Assembly: GCF_025685425.1 (NCBI RefSeq)
Contig: NZ_JAGTAS010000022.1
Location: 1-64,000, forward strand
Direction: 5' to 3'
Source of the DNA: Terriglobus albidus
Lineage (GTDB): Bacteria; Acidobacteriota; Terriglobia; Terriglobales; Acidobacteriaceae
Length of the DNA: 64,000 nucleotides
The notes below the pieces were generated by a model. The model searched no databases. It was not told the origin of the DNA and was given only the letters and a program-made list of their open reading frames with translations. The position numbers were made by a program, and so were the translations under genes. Shown here one piece after another: positions 59,999-64,000 of this stretch. How positions within the stretch are numbered: position 1 is the first letter of the stretch; every line of letters begins with the position of its first letter.

Positions 59999-61464
59999 TG
60001 TCTTCTGCCCTGCTTTCGATCCTCCCTGAAGTGGTTCTCACTGTAACCGGCGTGCTGATCATGCTGGCCGATCCCTTCTTCGCGCCCAAGGCGTCCAAGA
60101 AAGCTCTCGGCTGGCTGGCGGTACTGGGAACCCTGGGCGCTGCCGGTGCGACGCTGCTGCAGCTGCGGACTCACCAGATTCTGCTGACCTTCTCCGGCTC
60201 GATCCAGATGGACACCTTCTCCGTTTTCTTCCATCTGCTGATTGCGTCGATCGTTCTGCTGACGCTTCTGGTCTCGCTCGATTACTTCAAGCCCGGCGCC
60301 ACCTCGCACTCGGGCGAGTACTTTGCCCTTGTGCTCTTCGGCGCGGTCGGCATGATGCTGATGACCTGCTCGGTGGAGTTGCTGATGGTCTTCATTGGAC
60401 TCGAGATCTCGTCGATCTCGACCTACATCCTTGCCGGCTACCGAAAAGGACAGGCCACGGCCTCCGAGTCCTCACTCAAGTACTTCCTTCTGGGCTCCTT
60501 CGCGACGGCCTTCTTCCTGTACGGCATTGCTTTGGCCTTCGGCGCGACCGGTACGACTTCGCTGAACGGTATTGCCTCTGGCCTTAGTGTTACCGCGTTC
60601 CCGACGATGGCATTCCTGGCTCTGGCCATGATGCTGGTCGGCCTGGGCTTCAAGGTCTCGGCAGCGCCCTTCCATGTATGGACTCCGGATGTCTACCAGG
60701 GTGCTCCTGCTCCGGTTGTCGGCCTGATGTCGACCGCACCGAAGGCAGCCGTGTTCGCGGTCCTGCTGCGCATCACCGCTACCACCTATAGCTCGGAGCT
60801 GTTGCATGCTCGCTGGGTATGGCTCATCGGCATCATCGCAGTACTTTCGATGACCATCGGCAATCTCGGCGCGCTACTGCAGAAGGACGCCAAGCGCATG
60901 CTTGCCTACTCGTCGATCGCTCATGCCGGTTATCTGATGGTGGCGTACACAGCGCTTCCGGCGGACAGCATTGCAGCAGCGGCCTTCTACACCGCAGGCT
61001 ATGCGGCGATGAACGTCGGAGCCTTTGCTGTGATCAGCCAGCTTGGCGGCTATGACGAGCCTCTGCGCACCATCGACGACTATCGTGGCCTGGCGCAAAA
61101 GCATCCAGTACTGGCCGCGGCGCTTGCGTTCTTCCTGCTCTCGCTGATCGGCATTCCCTTCACCGGTGGCTTCTTCGGCAAGTTCTACGTCTTCAACGCC
61201 GCCATCGGCGCCGGACATGTATGGCTGGCTGTACTTGGCCTGCTGAACTCGGGTGTCGCCTGCTTCTACTACCTCCGCCTGCTGACGGCGCTGTACAGCC
61301 GCAAGCTCGGCGAGGAGGGCGGCGAGTTCGAGGGCAGCTCTCCGGCGGCCGCAATTGCTATCGCCGGCGCGGTGCTCGCGACTCTACTCCTGGGCGTCCT
61401 GCCCGGCAAGGTCCTGGGACTGGCGCAACGCGGAGCAACGGTGCAGGTATCGCGTAACCGCTAA
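59998..61464 (+). CDS. nuoN: NADH-quinone oxidoreductase subunit N
   Basis: This is an antiporter-like proton pump of 488 residues with [59 protein letters not shown] and [17 protein letters not shown]. It is the last gene of the operon and is followed by a strong terminator 9 bp after the stop. Confidence 0.95.
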   Translation: MSSALLSILPEVVLTVTGVLIMLADPFFAPKASKKALGWLAVLGTLGAAGATLLQLRTHQILLTFSGSIQMDTFSVFFHLLIASIVLLTLLVSLDYFKPGATSHSGEYFALVLFGAVGMMLMTCSVELLMVFIGLEISSISTYILAGYRKGQATASESSLKYFLLGSFATAFFLYGIALAFGATGTTSLNGIASGLSVTAFPTMAFLALAMMLVGLGFKVSAAPFHVWTPDVYQGAPAPVVGLMSTAPKAAVFAVLLRITATTYSSELLHARWVWLIGIIAVLSMTIGNLGALLQKDAKRMLAYSSIAHAGYLMVAYTALPADSIAAAAFYTAGYAAMNVGAFAVISQLGGYDEPLRTIDDYRGLAQKHPVLAAALAFFLLSLIGIPFTGGFFGKFYVFNAAIGAGHVWLAVLGLLNSGVACFYYLRLLTALYSRKLGEEGGEFEGSSPAAAIAIAGAVLATLLLGVLPGKVLGLAQRGATVQVSRNR

Positions 61465-61472
61465 TACCCCTT

Positions 61473-61517
61473 ACAAAACAAATGCCGGCGACCATTGATC
61501 GCCGGCATTTGTTTTGT
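61473..61517. terminator. Strong bidirectional terminator after nuoN
   Basis: A perfect 19 bp stem (ACAAAACAAATGCCGGCGA and its complement) has a 7-base loop. The GC-rich top and A/T-rich base give T-runs on both strands. It ends the nuo operon. Confidence 0.93.
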
Positions 61518-61520
61518 GGG

Positions 61521-61665
61521 ACGCACCCTGGGTGCCCCCATATCTCGGCTCTGCCGAGATGTGGGATCATCGCGCTCTACGCGATCCGTCTTCGACCTTT
61601 CTCAGCGATATATGGGTATTCCTTTGCCCACCCTAGCCTTGCGAGGGAGGGGCACCCGGACGAGG
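61521..61665. repeat. Decayed intergenic palindromic repeat
   Basis: GGGTGCCCC near 61531 is matched by GGGGCACCC near 61647, with internal hairpins ATCTCGGC/GCCGAGAT and CGCGCTCTACGCG. The wording (ACCCTGGGTGCCCC, GGGGCACCCGG) resembles the GGGGCACCCGGAG block of the family 2 repeat at 330-345. No gene is present from 61465 to 61793. Confidence 0.5.
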
Positions 61666-61744
61666 TAATGGAATAAACAGATTCCTCCTCTACGCTCCGA
61701 AATGCCCCAACAAAAGCGGTTCTAGCCCCTATATCTACAGAAGA

Positions 61745-61768
61745 AAACCCTCGCCGAAGCGAGGGCTT
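61745..61768 (-). terminator. Rho-independent terminator of atpE
   Basis: On the minus strand, GCCCTCGC / GCGAGGG with a TTCG-type loop is followed by TTTTCTTC. It lies about 25 bp past the atpE stop. Confidence 0.85.
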
Positions 61769-61793
61769 TCTACGTTCATGTACTGCGAATCGC

Positions 61794-62096
61794 TTACTGA
61801 ACCTTCAGGAAGATGATAACGAAGGTGAACAGAGCCAGGGACTCGATGAAGGCCAGGCCGAGGATCAGGAAGGTGAAGATGCCGGGGCGAGCGCCAGGGT
61901 TGCGGGCCAGCGCTTCGGCGGCAGAGGCAGTGGCCTTGCCCTGAGCCAGACCGCAGAGGCCAGCGGCGAGGGCCATGCCCAGACCGGCAGCGATGTAGTA
62001 AAGACCGGACCTGCCGGCGTCGGCGGTTTGAGCGAACGCGGCAGGCGCCAACAGAAGAGCGGCGGCCGTCATGAACAGATACTGAAGCTTACGCAT
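61794..62096 (-). CDS. atpE: ATP synthase F0 subunit c
   Basis: This is the rotor ring subunit, 100 residues. An N-terminal signal-like segment (MRKLQYLFMTAAALLLAPAAFAQ) precedes the hairpin. Helix 1 contains Q52 (GLAQGKATASAAEALA), the polar loop is RNPGARPG, and helix 2 has the ion-binding E85 with S86 (LAFIESLALF). ATG 62096 is used because a GGAGT site is close upstream; an earlier in-frame start would add unrelated residues. The mature two-helix part is about 70 residues, the usual size. Confidence 0.92.
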   Translation of the reverse strand: MRKLQYLFMTAAALLLAPAAFAQTADAGRSGLYYIAAGLGMALAAGLCGLAQGKATASAAEALARNPGARPGIFTFLILGLAFIESLALFTFVIIFLKVQ

Positions 62097-62240
62097 TGGA
62101 GTTACTCCGGGCTTCCGGAATTCCGTCATCAGTGGGTGGTTGAGGTTCACCGTGCTGACCCCCTCACGCTCATGGCGGTGTTGCTCCGCATGCGGTGGAA
62201 GCCGGTACCGCATGCGTCAAACTTGTCGTTCAGCCGGAGC

Positions 62241-62972
62241 CTAGTGCTCGTGCGAAACCGCGAGGCTGACATAAATCGTAGCCAGCAGCATGAAGACGTA
62301 TGCCTGAATCACAGCAACGCCAAGGTGCAGGCCGAGGAAGACCAGCGGGATACCGATGGGCACCAGCGAGAAGAAGGCCAGTGTCAGCAGATCACCGGCG
62401 AACATGTTCGCGTACAAACGGACGGTGAGCGAGAGCACGCGAGCGAGGTGTGAGATCACCTCGATGAGGAACATCAGAGGCGCCAGCCACCAGACGGGGC
62501 CCAGGAACTGCTTGATGTATCCGAAACCGTTGGCCTTGATGCCGTACCAGTGGTAGTAGAAGAAGGTCAGAATCGCCAGACCCAGGGGTACAACCTTGTC
62601 AGCGGTCGGCGACTCGAGCCCAGGGATCAGCCCCATCAGGTTCGAGAGCAAGATGTACAGGAAGATGGCAGTCAGGTAGCCGGTGAACTTCTCATAGCCG
62701 TGACCGATGATGCTCTCACCCTGGCCCGAGACGAACTCGTGGGTCATCTCCGCCAGGTGCTGCGCGCCGCCGGGATTCTCGACGCTGAGCGTCAGGCGAA
62801 TCACAACGAAGTAAGCCAACAGGAACAACGCCACCAGAATCTCCATCGCAAACGAATTGGAGATCGGCGCAGCGGGATATTTCGGCGTGTAACCCACAGA
62901 ATGCAGGATTCCGTTCGTCAGACCGCCAAAATGGTTATTCAGAAACTCGGTAAACAGCAACTGGTGAGGCAT
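62241..62972 (-). CDS. atpB: ATP synthase F0 subunit a
   Basis: This is the stator channel subunit, 243 residues, with about five helices. The essential arginine lies in ARVLSLTVRLYANMFAGDLL near 190, and the final helix carries VIQAYVFMLLATIYVSLAV. It is separated from atpE by about 145 bp. Confidence 0.94.
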   Translation of the reverse strand: MPHQLLFTEFLNNHFGGLTNGILHSVGYTPKYPAAPISNSFAMEILVALFLLAYFVVIRLTLSVENPGGAQHLAEMTHEFVSGQGESIIGHGYEKFTGYLTAIFLYILLSNLMGLIPGLESPTADKVVPLGLAILTFFYYHWYGIKANGFGYIKQFLGPVWWLAPLMFLIEVISHLARVLSLTVRLYANMFAGDLLTLAFFSLVPIGIPLVFLGLHLGVAVIQAYVFMLLATIYVSLAVSHEH

Positions 62973-63004
62973 ATCTTGGGGCTAATAACCTGTCTGAGGA
63001 CTTC

Positions 63005-63436
63005 CTAGACGGTCCAGACGCGGGCCAACTTCGCCCCCTCGAACGCCAAGGCAAAAACGCCCAGACCGAGGCCGGCCGCCAGCGCGTAAACCGAACCATC
63101 CAGAAACTTAAGGCTAACATACAGGGCCACTAAAGTGAGTCCCAGGCGCAGGAAAAAGCCCGCCAGAACCAAACCAAGGGACCGCCCTTTTTTCACCGTA
63201 GCGTCAGCGTTGGCGTCCATGCGAACCATAATGGCCGTCATGAGCCGGAGCCATTCCCAAAGGCCGCTGGTGCTGATCAAGGCGCCAACCAGCAGAAGAA
63301 CGGCGGACCGCCATCCCCACTTGAGCCAGACGCCCGCGGCGCCCACCAACGCCAGAATGGTGGCAAGTTTCATGGCGCGCAGGATCAAGCGGCGGAAGTC
63401 GTCGTCGGTGTAACTGGCAGAGTCCGGCAGGTTCAA
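63005..63436 (-). CDS. atpI: ATP synthase subunit I (AtpI-like)
   Basis: The protein is 143 residues with four hydrophobic helices: LATILALVGAAGVWLKWG, SAVLLLVGALISTSGLWEW, a third (LGLVLAGFFLRLGLTLVALYVSL), and a last one. It is the usual small protein before atpB, thought to help ring assembly or ion supply. The start is taken as TTG 63436, sharing TTGA with the atpZ stop, with GAGGG upstream. An in-frame ATG at MKLATIL is an alternative. Confidence 0.8.
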   Translation of the reverse strand: MNLPDSASYTDDDFRRLILRAMKLATILALVGAAGVWLKWGWRSAVLLLVGALISTSGLWEWLRLMTAIMVRMDANADATVKKGRSLGLVLAGFFLRLGLTLVALYVSLKFLDGSVYALAAGLGLGVFALAFEGAKLARVWTV

Positions 63437-63681
63437 TCGTCCCTCTTCATGTAGCGCGAGGCGACGGTGTAGATCTGGATGAATCCGCCGGCCGCACCCA
63501 CCAGGATGCCCACGACCCCAATCCAGTGCGTCCCCAGCTTGGTGTCGATCCAATGCCCAAGCAGCCAGCCCACCAGGCACCCGATCGGCAGCGCAAACGC
63601 CAGCTGAATAAACGACTCTGCCTTAACCAGGTCGCCAAGGACGCCTTTCGGCTTGCCGGGAGTGCGATTTTCCTCGCTCAT
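63433..63681 (-). CDS. atpZ: AtpZ/AtpI family F0 accessory protein
   Basis: The protein is 82 residues with two helices (FIQLAFALPIGCLVGWLLGHWID; HWIGVVGILVGAAGGFIQIY) and the conserved short loop, ending YMKRDD. It is the first gene of the F0 cluster. ATG 63681 (MSEENRTPG) is chosen; a reading frame extending to 63906 has no conserved residues. Confidence 0.85.
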   Translation of the reverse strand: MSEENRTPGKPKGVLGDLVKAESFIQLAFALPIGCLVGWLLGHWIDTKLGTHWIGVVGILVGAAGGFIQIYTVASRYMKRDD

Positions 63682-63932
63682 TGCGTGTCCTATTACACCA
63701 CCGCGGAAATAATTTCGCACGGAAGCGCAACTTTCCCTTTGGTTGTCGGTCTGTGGGGACATTGGCAGCACGGATCTGGCACGTTCTGCCAATGTTTCTA
63801 ACCAGCAGTCCTCCCCCAGGGGGACCGCATCCTCGCATGCGGTTCCCTTTGCTGTGTAACGGCCACATTTTCCTCGAAAAATTGGCGGATATACTTGAGT
63901 TTTCAAGTCCTTTTGAGAAGCGAGTATTCCTT

Positions 63933-64000
63933 TTGTTCGAATCAGAGTTTGAAGAAAAGCTGTATGGCGAGCGCATCGAGACGCTGAAGAAGATCAGCGA
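63933..64000 (+). CDS. Partial gene at right edge, possibly lysyl-tRNA synthetase
   Basis: From TTG 63933 the frame reads MFESEFEEKLYGERIETLKKIS and runs off the window. The highly charged helix with YGERIETLKKI resembles the N-terminal tail of class II lysyl-tRNA synthetases, but only 22 residues are visible, so the name is a guess. A TATACT at 63891 could be its -10 element. The upstream 250 bp, divergent from atpZ, contain no other gene. Confidence 0.35.
   Translation, partial: MFESEFEEKLYGERIETLKKIS

Noticed and set aside
1-64000. CRISPR arrays, IS elements, prophage, restriction or defence islands
   Set aside because: No regularly spaced direct repeats, transposase, integrase, capsid, methylase or defence-domain genes were found; the lysozyme-like gene stands alone.

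Overview
The window looks like chromosomal DNA of an acidobacterium, probably class Terriglobia (Terriglobus/Granulicella/Edaphobacter-like). The reasons are the gene content: a tandem DUF507 pair, large S53 (kumamolisin-type) peptidases with Ig-like repeats, a FecR/DUF6600 protein, an M16 peptidase pair and a 2Fe-2S thioredoxin-like ferredoxin. The genome is moderately GC-rich and intergenic palindromic repeats are common. The placement is inferred from family knowledge; no 16S gene is present. Most of the window is ordinary core genome. There is no prophage, insertion sequence, CRISPR array or transfer island.

Layout. 1-408: repeat-derived intergenic DNA. 409-5981: a bifunctional-nuclease-family gene, miaB, tRNA-Glu(CTC), two DUF507 genes, a 2Fe-2S ferredoxin, a hypothetical gene and recJ. 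6039-10453: a periplasmic adaptor, a TPR protein, heme A synthase, a VOC protein and a Lys-rich secreted peptide. 10571-22218: ppk1 converging on three tandem S53 peptidase genes. 22329-28185: a T4-lysozyme-like protein with a histone-H1-like tail, an M16 peptidase pair and glmU. 28186-32589: a soluble lytic transglycosylase divergent from an ECF sigma/anti-sigma pair and a membrane protein. 33094-46508: ftcD/pagL, yebC, a VOC gene, glgA, rsmA, a FecR/DUF6600 gene, ruvC, thiG with a structured leader, and a CsoR/RcnR-type repressor divergent from a small ORF plus an OprB porin. 46584-61464: prepilin peptidase, then a nuo (complex I) operon in the order A-C-D-orf99-E-F-G-H-J-K-L-M-N. 61794-63681: an F0 ATP synthase cluster (atpZ-atpI-atpB-atpE) on the minus strand. 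A gene running off the right edge may be lysS.

Functionally, the right third is respiratory: most of complex I, but without nuoB and nuoI, next to part of F0 and without F1. The middle is envelope and secretion biology: murein hydrolases, secreted peptidases, lipid A deacylase, porin and prepilin peptidase.

The most interesting signals are these. (1) A family of about 110-150 bp palindromic repeats has at least seven members here. Their outer stems differ in sequence yet mostly keep pairing, and in five copies the repeat end supplies the stop codon of the neighbouring gene. (2) The third S53 paralogue has lost its catalytic residues, while all three share an unusual C-terminal two-helix/RRRR/GC-Ser/beta-strand module. 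(3) A 17-codon reading frame upstream of thiG has a Shine-Dalgarno almost fully complementary to the 16S 3' end and sits in an attenuator-like leader. (4) The nuo operon lacks two essential core subunits.
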